Shown piece by piece: positions 25,430 through 36,587 of a DNA stretch of 64,000 nucleotides. How positions within the stretch are numbered: the stretch's first letter is position 1; the number at the start of each line of letters is the position of its first letter. This DNA is from Nectonema munidae (lineage: Eukaryota; Nematomorpha; Nectonematoida; Nectonematidae), in NCBI GenBank assembly GCA_030549495.1, contig JAUIRK010000700.1, forward strand, positions 21,878 to 85,877, in the 5' to 3' direction. Below the pieces are notes generated by a model. That model did not search any database. It was not told where the DNA came from and saw nothing but the letters and a program-made list of their open reading frames with translations. Position numbers and translations under genes: made by a program.

Positions 25430-25870
25430 TTTTAGTTCTAATTTGTATAATTTTTAAAACTTTTTTGTTATTTAGCAATTTAATTTTGTCTTTTTTAAAA
25501 TTAGAACTTTTTTTTGAAATCCGATTTTTTCTCTTTACAATTCTATTTTGTCCAATTTAAAATTTATTTTTTTCCCAATTCAAATTTGTCTTTTTGAGAT
25601 TCCATTTCGTCATTTTGCAAATTTATTTTGTTTGTTTCAATTCTTATTTGTCTTTTTTCAATTCTGTTCTTTTTTAAAAATCTATTTTAATCTCCTTGCA
25701 TTTAAATTTCGTGCTTTTACGATCCTATTTCCTCTTTTTAAAATCTGTTTCGTATTTTTGAAAAGCTATTTTCACATTTTGCAATTCTAATACGTCAAAA
25801 TAGAATTGAAAAAGGAAAAATTAGAATTACAAAAGAATAACTTCCAATTGAAAAAAGACTAAATGGAACT
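25430..25870. repeat. Degenerate 21-bp periodic repeat with internal inversion
   Basis: A long run of about 20-21-bp degenerate units of the form CAATTCTATTTTGTCTTTTT. Near 25795-25870 the same units continue in the opposite strand sense (AATAGAATTGAAAAAGG). The 80-residue open frame at 25548-25790 is a by-product of the period, since its Phe-rich peptide repeats with the DNA. Confidence 0.65.
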
Positions 25871-26129
25871 AAAAATGTTATATCCCTTTCATCATGTTAT
25901 TTTTTAGGATAAAGATTCCATTATCCATGCTTCATTTAAAAAAATTTAACACTAACACCGATTTTCTAATCCAGGTATTTTTGAAAGAAAATATTCAACT
26001 GGATAAATTTATATATTTTAAATTTTCATTTGTGCTCTAACGCAAAAAGTAATTTCATGCTTTTAAGGGAAGATTTTTTTTCCATTTTGTCTTTATAAAT
26101 TTCACCTCTTCACGCTTTTCTGCTTAGCA

Positions 26130-26850
26130 ACTATAGTTTCCAAAGACGGCAAAGACAAGTCATTGCGTCGTTCTCGATCAAGTCTCGGGAAGAGATCACC
26201 GATAGATTGGATACAATGGAAAAAATTTCAACTATCCTTACTGGGTTAACTAAAAAGAACTTTATTCTTTGGATCTTGAAGATACCAAGAAAGATATTGC
26301 AAGGATCAGATCCAACACCATCTCAAGATTATGATCACGCAGATTTAGTTTAGCCCTCGCTAATTTAGTTTAGCCAGATATCACTTGACCAGATTTAATT
26401 CTGGAAAGAAATGTTCACCAGATACCACTTGTCCTGGGATGCCGGCGATAAACAAATTATTCCATCGGGTTTCCCTCTCTTAACAGCCAGCGCCTGATCA
26501 CAAATTCTTTCGCCAACAACTCTGCTTCCAAGTGCCAGGCAAAAGGAAGCTTCTTGAGGGCGCTGTGAGACTTTGCAAATGCGCCTGAGATGGCCCACTC
26601 TCTCCAACTGATCCTGTTCTTAGATTTCTTCGTGAAGAACAAGCAGATAACTTCTAGTTAATTGGTGGTATTTCTACATTATCGCATGATTGAGTTTCTC
26701 AGGACAAACTGTTGCTAGATTCTCCTACACCTGTTGCTATGATTGAAGAGCCGCTCCTTAACAACGATGATATCTCTCTTCCGTAACTTCCTCCTCCAAC
26801 AAAAAAGGACATACTGGCGGAAATGGTGGACAAGCTAATCTTCTCTAATT
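26130..26850. other. Locally GC-richer segment, unrecognised
   Basis: Base composition rises well above the surroundings and several short frames stay open on both strands (for example minus 26395-26607 and 26457-26642; plus frames near 26150-26350 and 26720-26860). The plus-strand peptide around 26180-26270 reads IKSREEITDRLDTMEKISTI, which looks coding-like, but I cannot assign a family. The best guess is a decayed mobile-element coding region, which is an inference from composition and broken frames only. Confidence 0.3.
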
Positions 26851-27212
26851 GTTATTTTTAAATTTTGCTTGCCTAAATTGGTCTAGTTACAACTTAGAGC
26901 CAAAAAATATAATTAATTGGAAAAAGTCAAAATAAAACTAAAAATATTAATTTGTATCTTGTGTATTGTGCGACGATAAAAAATTAAGCAAGTTTGTATA
27001 CTATCCAAATAGTAATAATAATTTCTTTATTTTCAAAAGTTTCACAAAAAGGAATCACAGGTAGTATAAACAATTAGTGGATCGATATATAATTGATAAG
27101 CGCAATAAATATATGGGAAAAACACAAGAATGACTTTTGGTGATCGGTATTGAAAGGCCAAAATAGCCGCAAGTTAATTAAAGCCAGCTTTTCTAGCCCT
27201 TAGACAAGTTTT

Positions 27213-27340
27213 AATTTCACTCATTATGAGCATATGTTATCGTCTTCAAATGTTATCTTCGATATCAATCTAAAAGTATTGATTTCCAAATGTGCGTTCC
27301 AGAAAAAGTTGATTAATCTTCATTTCAAATATGTGCTCTC
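27213..27340. repeat. Dispersed repeat R260, partial copy
   Basis: Matches 28745-28845 over about 100 bp: CTCATTATGAG, CTTCAAATGTTATCTT, ATCAATCTAAAAGTATT and CCAGAAAAAGTTGATTA blocks in the same order and orientation. The other part of the repeat, which carries an open frame on the minus strand, is absent here. Confidence 0.75.
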
Positions 27341-28429
27341 AAGTTCCGCTTTGAAATTGGCGGGATCAATCACCTATAGAAAACTGAATATCCAGATAAA
27401 AATTATTTGCTAACTTTTTTCAGCTTTACAAACTTTTGTAATCGGGAAGCAATTTAAAATAAGAATGTATGATGCGACAAATATTCTACCGCCTTCTGAC
27501 ACGTTTCTATGACAGTTAACTACTTTGCAATTCGTTCCTGAAAGCATTGCTAGCATTTTAGTTCAATAAATATACTTTTTCAAATAATTTTTTTATAAAC
27601 CGCGATAGAAAAGTGTCTGAAAACGTTTGACGATGACGGTTTTACACTTCATATAATTTTGATCCTTTTTTGTTGATACTTTACCAGTTCACATATAGTA
27701 AACAAGCTGGTGAATTTAAGGGGTGTTATATTTATAAATCTTGCTTATAAAACACATTTATATTAAATATATTTTTTTAAATATTGAAAATGTAACAAAA
27801 TCATTTTGATTTTGCAAATTTTTTCCTGTTTAGCAAATAAATGATCTTGTTCAGAAACGATAAAATCCCACTTTAATAAGTTTATCTTTTTTTTAAAGAA
27901 ACCGATTTCGCCAACATCTGTAATGAAATTTTTTAGTTATATTTATTTGCCAAAAGTTAAAACTATAATTAATAATTGGGCATAACTTTTTACAAAGTTT
28001 GTTGGAAGGTTACACTTTCAAACTTGTAAACACTACCAAATCCTTAGTGGATCTTTGGAAAGAAGCCTTTACTAGTTAGTCAGTATGCGGAACAATTTTT
28101 TTTTACTAATTTAAACACTTAGAGCATACATTAATTTAATTAATAATAGGAACACATTTTTTTCTCGGTCAAAGGAGTAAGTCTGTCTAATTCGACTAAA
28201 AGTATAGTTGATTCGACAAAATTAATTAGCAAGTTTATTCATTGAAATACGAATTAATACCAATAATCCTTTAATACAAATATTTTAACTGGTTTAGTGA
28301 CAGGTCCTTGAATACTAAATTTATCCTTTGTTAGATCCACTAGTTTTAGTAGTGAACAACTCAAGAGTTATTTTTTATCATTGTTATGTGCTATAAAAAA
28401 GTTTTGCCCCATCCCCCCTTATCTAAAAA

Positions 28430-28444
28430 TACCCCCCCCCCCCC
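28430..28444. repeat. C homopolymer tract
   Basis: About 14 consecutive C in an AT-rich context. Similar C/G tracts lie at 32476, 37500 and 52802. Only the one at 52802 has a clear explanation, next to a hAT end. Confidence 0.8.
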
Positions 28445-28610
28445 TCAAGTTCCTGGTGGAGGGGTATGGTTTGGGTATTCTATTCTAATTTAGAGATGAT
28501 TTTACACAAATTTGTCAATTTGTAAAACATCTATATTAGGCATGCCTTATGAGATGAAGAAGCTTTTCGAATATTTGTTCTAAAACTTCAATTGCCCCAT
28601 ATGAGTTAAT

Positions 28611-28870
28611 TTATGCGTTCTAACGGACCCTGTCTTAACGAATGTAGAATCAATCTTCGATCTAATTTCTTTTGTTCGATTATCTCCATACCTTCCTTGT
28701 AAAAATTAAGCTTTTCGAGCCATTCCTCAAGTTCTAATTTCACTCATTATGAGTAAATGATATTGTCTTCAAATGTTATCTTTGCTATCAATCTAAAAGT
28801 ATTAATTTCTAAAGATCGGTTCCAGAAAAAGTTGATTAGGAAAAAGGATTCGTATCTTTATTTCAAAAAT
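28611..28870 (-). repeat. Dispersed repeat R260, full copy with short open frame
   Basis: Shares about 135 bp with 30968-31110 and another 100 bp with 27213-27340. On the minus strand the part shared with 30968 keeps the reading frame LELEEWLEKLNFYKEGMEII through LDRRLILHSL, about 45 residues and charged, helix-forming in appearance. The frame survives in both copies although the bases differ at several points. I do not recognise the peptide. It may be part of a transposon protein or a duplicated exon. Confidence 0.6.
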
Positions 28871-29112
28871 ATCAAAAAAATATTTCACCTTCTTAAACTT
28901 GTTCAGTCACAAGAATTTAAAAACAATTTTTTTATATGTACAATTTCTTCTATTAATTAAAAAAAAAATTTTAATTTTAAAAATAGTAAACAATATACAT
29001 TTTTCTACTAGATATGTATGTATTATAGACTTTGCGTATCGGTGTGTTATTTCTACCCATATCATATAATTATAAATTGTTTATAATATATTTATTCTTC
29101 TATACATTTTAT

Positions 29113-30178
29113 TTACATGGAGTTTATTGGTTTTGAGATTAAAATATAAGCTTTAAATATTTGATAAAAATTACTTTTAACACGTCTTTGATCTTTTTGG
29201 TTCAATTCCTTTTCCTCACTTTTAGAAGACTCTTCTTGAGTGAAGGTAGCACGTATTCCTGCAACATGTGGATTCAAGTTGCATAAAGTAAAGTATTGGA
29301 TGGCGTCACATTCATCTTCTGCAGCGGGTTTTAGCGACACACTTGACCATGGACAAGAGAAGCACAAATCAACTGTGTTTGCAACGCTACGACTGGTACA
29401 AGAAGTAGAGGAGTTGCAAGTGTCAATCACTTTGCAAAATTGCAGCATACTATTGGATGAATTCAAACAACGCAACGTCTTTCCAACACCATGCTTGTTA
29501 TTATATTGAGAGAATGGCGAATCACTTTCAATCTTTTCTGAAGATCCTGTCTTTTAAAAAAGATCTTGATCGGATCCTTTAAGTTAGCATTTCTTTAAAA
29601 GGTTTAGTGTAGGCCATCTAAAAAAATGAAAAACTGTAAAGTTTATGGTAATACAGTTTGGCGAAATAAATTTCGGAGAACTTAATTAAGAGAATAAATA
29701 TTTCTGAAATTTTAGATATTTAAGGTAAATGAAAGTTGAGAACTTTTTTAATTTATAAAAAAAAAACTCGAAAATGAAAATTAAGTTTAATCATTGACAA
29801 AAATTCTTACTTTACAACATATCTTTGTAAATTTGGAGAAATGGCGTTTGTAAAAGGATATCAGCGCTATTATAAGGAATATCAAAAACAGGGTTCTCGC
29901 CTTATCTTCTACAAGACACGTGTTATACTGACTGAGCTTGTAACAGAACCTGGAATGATGTTTCTGTGTAATGTATCTTACTTTTATGTATATATGCAAC
30001 ATACTGCGATGTTGCTGCACACTTCAAGGTCGCCTTGAATGAAACAATGGCACCCTTTGTTCCATGGGCTGTAAGTCTGCGCACTAACCCTTGTTAATTC
30101 CTTTTCTTGGGTGAACTGGCATGCTTGAGGGTAAAGAGGGAGACATATCAATCCTTTACTTACTCTCAAGCGTGCTTG
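29113..30178 (-). CDS. Three-exon gene model: Cys-rich single-pass membrane protein (partial)
   Basis: Minus strand. Exon A 30178-30005 follows acceptor CGCTCTTGATAG (a TAG stop sits in frame right at the acceptor, so splicing is required) and ends at donor GTATGT. Exon B 29963-29811 follows TACATTACACAG and ends at donor GTAAGA. Exon C 29550-29113 follows TCTTTTTTAAAAG and ends at a stop. All junctions are phase 0. The introns are 41 and 260 bp, and the second has a TGCTAAC branch-like motif. The product has about 58 residues with five Cys (ICLPLYPQAC, KGCHCFIQGDLEVC), then FCYKLSQYNTC, a transmembrane segment TLFLIFLIIALISFY, a basic stop-transfer (KRHFSKFTK), and a Ser/Cys-rich then charged tail of about 145 residues. 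It reads like a type I receptor or surface protein with Cys ectodomain. The family is not recognised. The signal-peptide exon upstream of 30178 was not found. Confidence 0.45.
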
Positions 30179-30834
30179 CTATCAAGAGCGTATGAAAGTG
30201 AAATTGCAGAACGCAATAATTTGGTGTTGGTGAAACTTTAGCAGTGTGTTGTAATTTATAAGTAATTTTATACCAAAAAACTTAACCGTTTAATACCAAT
30301 GATTTTAATATGGACAGCAAACAATGTCCAGTTTTTAAGTGGAATCAATAGAAATTCAAAAAATTCGCCTGCTTTGTCTGATATGGGTCTAACTCTGAAT
30401 CTCAGCCCCACAATTTTACTGAAAGAAAAGTTTTACCACTCAAATCCACGCAATAACAAGCCACAAAATTTAATATGGATATTTTTCAGATGAAGACTTT
30501 CTGTTCGAAATAGGTTAGGTTAATATACATGTGTAAACTTTCGAAAGAATTTTTATGAAATGATTTGATAATGACTATTGGAGAAGTAGAAACAATAATA
30601 ATCTATTATTTTAAATACATTCCAATGAAACAAGAAACACCGACATCTTTGGATTTGAAACCAAGACATTTGTAGTAAGACACAAGTACCAAAAAGGTTT
30701 TAATAAGTTAATGAATCGATTATGAGTTATGCAGAAACGAAATAAAAAGCGGTATATTGAGGCGAATACGCTTCAATTGGTTATCCCGCAGTTTTGAGAT
30801 ATAAGCTATATGGGTGGCTAATGTCAATATATGT

Positions 30835-30895
30835 AAGTCTGTATGTATTCGTATGTATGCATGCATGTGTGTGTAACTGTATGTATGTTTAGTCA
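30835..30895. repeat. TATG-type microsatellite
   Basis: Imperfect TATG/CATG tetranucleotide repeats such as GTATGTATGCATGCATG. The overlapping minus-strand frame (Thr/His-rich) is a repeat by-product. Confidence 0.75.
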
Positions 30896-30967
30896 GAGAT
30901 TTTCCACCGTGGCCCTTGTTTTGTGGCCCACATAGCAAGGATGCAGTAAAAATAAGCTAACAATATG

Positions 30968-31135
30968 ATATATGCGTTCTAACGAACCATGTCCTAACGA
31001 ATGTAGAATCAATCTTCGATCTAATTTCTTTTGTTCAATTATCTCCATACGTTCCTTGTAAAAAGTAAGCTTTTCGAGCCATTCCTCAAGTTCTAATTTC
31101 ACTCATTATGAGTAAATGATATTGTCTTCAAATGT
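30968..31135 (-). repeat. Dispersed repeat R260, second long copy
   Basis: Shares ATGCGTTCTAACG through CACTCATTATGAGTAAATG with 28611-28780. On the minus strand it keeps LELEEWLEKLTFYKERMEII and LDRRLILHSLGHGSLERI in an open frame. A further diverged part (27213) shows that the unit is dispersed. The sequences diverge abruptly at GCATA, marking the repeat edge. Confidence 0.6.
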
Positions 31136-31148
31136 ATTTGACTTTATA

Positions 31149-31225
31149 TTTTCCCATTTACGACCAATGTTCCTATTTTGGAACATAAATAATTTCAACT
31201 TCGTCTGCTTTATTCAATGGGTTAA
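31149..31225 (-). mobile_element. TTAA MITE, type A, internally deleted copy
   Basis: Keeps one end (CCCATTTACGACCAATGTTCC, from 31153) and a short piece of the interior (AATTTCAACTTCGTCTGCTT) and then jumps to GGGTTAA (31219-31225). The left flank is TTTT rather than TTAA, so one flank has decayed. At about 77 bp it is intermediate between the full 138-bp elements and the 32-bp one at 54928. Confidence 0.75.
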
Positions 31226-31550
31226 AACAGTATATATTTCGAAAATTTTTTCATTTATTATTTATGAAAATATATGATTTATTAACTTTATGATATATAT
31301 GCTACAATTTGAATTCAGTTTAAATAACTAGAACAATATTTCAGAGTTAATTAAAAACCGATTTTAAGAATTTGGTGCGGCCCTCTATATAGCAAGGTTG
31401 GTTCTTTATTTGGGCCCTTGTTAAAAAGGACGGGAACAAGTCTAAATGTTTATTTGTCAGACGTGTATTATTACAAATAAATAGGAATGTTTGTGTCAAG
31501 GATGTCAAAAAAAATGTATATGAAAATGTTAGTATGTACGATTGGTTACA

Positions 31551-31630
31551 CTAAACCTAACCTCAACCCTAACACTAACTCTAATACTGACACTAAATCT
31601 AATTCTACACTAAAGCCTAACCACGACAAT
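31551..31630. repeat. Degenerate CCTAA-like repeat
   Basis: Run of CTAACC / CCTAACCTCAACCCTAACACTAACTC-like hexamers with many variants (split here: CTAAACCTAACC, CAACCCTAACACTAACTC). It resembles a decayed telomere-type array (arthropod telomeres are often TTAGG), but the units are too degenerate to be sure. Confidence 0.5.
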
Positions 31631-31639
31631 TGGTTTCCA

Positions 31640-34110
31640 AAATTTTAAACGGCAAAGCCCATTTTGAGATTGGTTGAGCACTTGTCAATCAACTATTATG
31701 CAAATTGAGAAACAAATTTGAATAGTCAAAAACAGCGGTAAGTAAAATTCTTTTAAACTTCACTTCTTTTTTTTGTTTTTTATGACTAGAAATTTGATTA
31801 AGAGTTAGTTTCTTATGGAAAGACTTTCTTATAGTAAGTTTTTTAAAAGTAAAAAGATAAATAGGGAATTAATGTTTATGTTTCATCCCTTATTTGATGC
31901 TATATTCTCATTTTTATAATCATTATAACTTCCCTTAACTATAATCTTATTTATTCTGTCATGTGTTGAAATATTTCTAGCTAGCTTTAATTAAACTATG
32001 GCTAACTTTCAAACTTTTGTAAGCCATTTTCTTAACTTAGAGCATCGTAAAACCCGTTTATTATTTTATCCCACATTTCTTCTTATATCCTTTCAAAAAT
32101 GGATTATATTTTGAATAATATTGCTATGAATGGAATTTTCGTGCTTGAAATTTTAAGACCATGAAGAACACATGTGGGTACTTATGGGTTATCTAAAAAA
32201 TCACTCTAAAAAATTTTTTTAAAAATTTTATTTTAATTTAAATGATGAGTAAAAATAATAAATGACTAAATATAAAAATATTTTATATATAAAAAAACTT
32301 ACTAAAAAATATTATATAGTATAACTAATGAAAATCATACAGCAAAAAAGAAAATAATTAGTTTAATTTATTTTCATAAATTAAATATATATATTTAATT
32401 ATATATTTAAAATTATTAATCAATTAGTATTTTAAAATTATTAACTTGGAAAAAAATTTTAAAAATATTTTTAGGGGGGGGGGGGGGGACAAGCGTGTTT
32501 AAAAGACAAAAAACAAAAAAAAAAAAAAAAAAAAGTTAGAAAGATAAAAAAAGTTGAAAATATGTTCAACTATATTGAATATATGGCTATATATATGGCA
32601 AGTATTGAACTATTATTATTAAAGCCGGTTAAATGTCTATAATGTACATTTTGTTTTCAACATAGCAAATTCTATTATTTTATTGTATGAAGTTTTTAAA
32701 AAAAAAGTTGAAGTTATTAGCTCGACACAAAGCAACTTTTTATTTTAACAAGATAATTTGTTGCAAATAATCTGCATTTTATAAAAATTTTAGATGGTAA
32801 TAAAGGAAAAGCACGTTTTTAGCAGTTTTCAAATCTCTTTTATATATTAAAAACTTTAGAAACCATATTTAATTTAATTTTTGAACAAGACCCTAACACC
32901 TACAATATGTGCATGCGCGCTGGAAATTTTTTCTTCTTATGTTGACTTTTGCAAATTAACATTACATCTAATGGACGCGCAAAAGGCGCAATTGACTAAT
33001 TGGAATGCTGCCGATAAATGTTACAAAGATGATTCCGCGCTTTCTTTGATACGCAAAAGTGCAGTACAATTCTTCTTTGTGAGGGAAGTGAAGTAGTGTG
33101 TGCGTTATGAAGTGAGCATAAGCATTGTGTTCAAGCTCCACTTATGTCACTCAATGTTAATGCCAATAACATCGAAAGCCTTTTGTTCAGGTTAATTAGG
33201 AGGAGCAAGCGACCTTGAATTTAACCTCACATTTCATGACCTTCTTTCACTCACACATTTATCCTTATGATATGTTTAATTGCCTACTGACTGTGAATAT
33301 AGCTGAACGTTGGAAAAAGAGTGACATTTGTCATTTGTAGCGCTGCTGAAGGACAATAAAGTCAAAACCCTTAAATGACACTTTTCAAGGCTGTCTAATA
33401 TTTTTCATTTATTTTGAGGTTTAGTTTTCTTTTTTTTTTTTTAATTTTTTTAGGTCAATTAAATTTAAAATAAGTTTTCAACCAATGAAGACAAAAATTA
33501 ATATTAAAGTTGAAATGTTCAAAAAACTCAAAAACCTCCTTTCTTGCTCAATCTTCAAAATATCAGTCTCGATAAAATAAAAGTTAAAATTAGAAGTTTT
33601 ATTTTGAAAAACTTTTTGTGGTAATAATTTTTTGTTTTTTTGTTTTTCAATCAAAATGTTTTTTATTATTTTAACGTATTATATTAAAAGATTTTATCAT
33701 TTATTTTTCTAAAAATATAATTTCTTAGGGTAGAAGCAAAAATATCTAAGGGAGGGAGGCGCGGAGAGGTCATGTTTTTGCTTTAGTTCGTACACAGATA
33801 TAGACTTCCTATACAAAGATATAGACCATCCATATAGCGCAGCCTTACTGAATGACGAATTAAATATTTAGACTAAAGATTTGAAGAAGTATTTAGATAT
33901 GATTAAAATCAAATCCTTTCACTATATCAAGACGTTCGTTATGACCGACTTCGTTCTATTTTATAAATGATATGAAATCTCTCGTCTCGCGGAATTTTCT
34001 GCATCCATTGACTTTCATTTTATGATTATGAACACTGTTTTCGTTTGAAGGATTAAATAAAGCATTTTCTCTAGCGTCATTTTAAGTTTTTATTATTTCA
34101 TCGAGTTCCT
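31640..34110. other. AT-rich region with homopolymers; no supported gene
   Basis: Contains a G tract of about 16 at 32475 followed by a poly-A run of about 20 at 32511. The plus-strand open frame at 32881-33096 (71 residues, four Cys) has locally higher GC and no stop over 200 bp, but it starts at TTG and shows no known domain. It could be a stray exon. Nothing else is recognised. Confidence 0.4.
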
Positions 34111-34114
34111 AGAG

Positions 34115-34222
34115 AGTAAGATTGGTTAGGTACAGGTTTTCGTTAACTCACGGTCTTGGGTTCGATCCCGCGATACATGCGGCGCAAATTGTGCCTTCTC
34201 GATGGAAACACCCCTCAACAAA
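34115..34222 (+). mobile_element. tRNA-derived SINE, copy 1
   Basis: Head resembles a tRNA: ATTGGTTAGG (A-box-like) and GGGTTCGATCCCGC (matching the Pol III B-box GGTTCRANTCC). It is followed by the family body GCGGCGCAAATTGTGCC and TTCTCGATGGAAACACCCC. Compared with the copy at 42885 it lacks a short segment after the B box. Confidence 0.75.
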
Positions 34223-36049
34223 AAAACCAGTTTTGAAAATGTTTTATGTTAACAAACTAGCTTTTTTCATTTTCAGTTTTTTTTACCAAAGTACGTTTTA
34301 TGTAAGCTTTAAGCAGAATGTATTTGAATTTTAAATCACCAAAACATAACTAAGGTATAGGATGTGTAAAAACCCACTTTGTAACACAAAACTTGTTGCG
34401 GGTACAAATTACACCCGCTATGCCAGACATATTGCTTCCAGGAATTCTCTTTATTCCGAGAAATGTACCACGACTCCAGGAAAAGTAGGCTTTTGATGAA
34501 TGTATGCCTTATTTTGCGTCCGCATCCTTCCAGCAGCTTTCTTTCGCCAGAGGATTCCTGTGCGTGCCTAAGATTAGATAGCATTGTTGAAAGAGTAGTC
34601 AGCGTTTAAAGACTGATTCTTCGAATGAATAAACCGAGCGATGCGAGATTCTTCAGATAAGAAGGAGAACGGGTAGCGCGTTAGTGAAGTGTTATGACAA
34701 TAAATGGGGGACGCTACGATGCAAAGATTGCAAGCTTTGATGCCTATGGGTAGTCGTGCTTTTCAGGTGTTTTTTGTTCCTTTGCGTTGTGGGTGCTTAA
34801 CTCGTTTGTATTTGTGTATCTTATCTTATGCAAGCATCATATACGATCACTGCTATCCTACATGACATCACCCAAAATGAATCATATGAAGAAAGCTCGC
34901 CCCCAAAATGTTCATATGAAGAAAAATCACCCAAAGTATTTTTTGTGAAGGATTGCTGTATGTTTATTTTCATAAAAATTCTTTATTTAAAAAATTTATA
35001 AAAAAAACTTGTGATTTATTTTTAAAAAAAATTTAAAATCACACAGTAAATAAATATATCTTTATAAATGTTTCTAGACAGTTTGTTATAGAAAAAAATA
35101 CCCTAACCCTTTCGTGACCCATGAGGAAAAACTTTAGGGTACTCGTTCTTTATGTGATCCTACCTTTGTCTAGCTAAAGGGGCTCTAGCCTCACCCCGAT
35201 CTCTTTCAAAAGTTTAACTAAATAATTTTGATAAATCATTGGCAATATAAAAAATGTTTGAGATAATTATGCATAATTAAAGTCATATTAAAGGAGAAAT
35301 AAATCTTTGTATACTATAAAATACTTTTTAAAGTCTTAGGCCCCAAACTACCCCTGTCTGAAGAAATGTTTGATCGGCTTCTGATATAGTTTTCTTCTTC
35401 AGACATTGTGATTTCCTTTTTTCAGAACATTTATTTAAAGTTTTTATAGTTGATTCCTTGGATTTTAGTAAGAATGCGTATTTGATTTATTCAAAAACAA
35501 TTTTTGATATTTTCAATATTAAATAATTTTTATGGTAGAATATGCCAAAACAACTTTGAAGAATCTTTTCTTGATCAAATTGTTTAGAAGCGTGAATCTC
35601 ATAACATTCACATGATGAAGATCCAGAGATTTGAAAAAGAATTATATCTGTCTTTGAAAGATGAATCTCTCTGTCTAATCTGAAAAAGTGTTTTCAGTTG
35701 CTATAACGAAATTGACAAAAATGATTTCTACGAAACCACTAATATTTATTGGAAAAAATGTTTATCTACAAAATCAGACATTTTAAATAATTTTTTATTT
35801 TTAATCTATCCTAAATGCCGTCAAGGCGCGAAAATTCGTCCTAACAAAATCAGCATGGGTTAGGAAATGAAGTCACCTAGTTAATTAGTTAGTTAATTAA
35901 CCATTTAGTTAGTTAGGCATATATTTTATTGTATAGGACGACCTACAGATAAGTAGACCATCACCTGCTCCAAAAGGCTAAGTCAATATTAAAGATTAGT
36001 TAATATCTGGTGTATAAGTAGCCCTTTAAAAGACGAAACTAGTATTATA
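34223..36049. other. No supported gene
   Basis: 34400-34800 is GC-richer than average. A plus-strand frame from about 34420 to 34600 is open (CQTYCFQEF then several Ser/Leu), as is a minus frame at 34336-34584, but neither shows a domain, and only one can be real. GTTAGTTAATTA-type repeats lie at 35880-35920. Nothing else is recognised. Confidence 0.35.
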
Positions 36050-36264
36050 GCGGGGTTCTCTTTATTGCAGCCACTAGACGTCAGTCTAAATAAAGCACTC
36101 AAAGATAATGTGAGAGAGGAATGGAACAATTGGATGATGAATTGAGAAATGTCTTATACAAAAGGCGAAAATATGCCTGCTACTTCATTGGATGTTTGTG
36201 ATAAAGTCCCGGGGTAACGTAAGAACAGAAAGCGTAGAAGTCATTTAAAAAAAATGAGGTATCT

Positions 36265-36405
36265 TTAACCCATTTAAGGCCAAGCAAAGTAGACGATATC
36301 TAAAAAAAAAACGCAGACGATTTATATTCAAAGTCATTGAAAAAAGCAGACGAAGATGAAATTACTTATGTTCCAAAATAGGAACATTGGCCGTAAATGG
36401 GTTAA
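36265..36405 (+). mobile_element. TTAA MITE, type A, copy in pogo remnant
   Basis: 141 bp with TTAA at both ends, CCCATTTAAGGCCAAGC on one end and CCCATTTACGGCCAATG (reverse complement) on the other. Nearly identical to the element at 3346, with a longer A run. It lies 44 bp from a type B element in opposite orientation. Confidence 0.88.
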
Positions 36406-36449
36406 TGCAATGATTGGTACAGAGGACGATCTGTTGTATGAGAGTGAGA

Positions 36450-36587
36450 TTAACCCATTAAGTCCCAATGTTCCCATTTGGGAACATAAGTAATTTCATT
36501 TTCGTCTGCTTTTTCCAATGACTTTGAATATAAATCGTCTGCGTTTTTTTAAATATCGTCTGATTTCTATGGTACTTAATGGGTTAA
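36450..36587 (-). mobile_element. TTAA MITE, type B, copy 1
   Basis: 138 bp with TTAA on both sides. The interior is that of type A but the ends are CCCATTAAGTCCCA / CCCATTAAGTACCA. It contains a perfect 20-bp palindrome ATGTTCCCATTTGGGAACAT just inside the left end. It is a sister subfamily of type A with different terminal sequence. Confidence 0.88.

Noticed and set aside
25548-25790. 80-residue Phe-rich membrane-like protein
   Set aside because: Its hydrophobic repeat follows the degenerate 21-bp DNA repeat; no start context or splice signals support a gene.
34122-34334. A tRNA gene or small protein at the B-box-bearing sequence
   Set aside because: The same head-plus-body unit recurs at 42885, 53893 and 55418, so it is a SINE. 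The tRNA-like part would not fold as a complete modern tRNA by eye.
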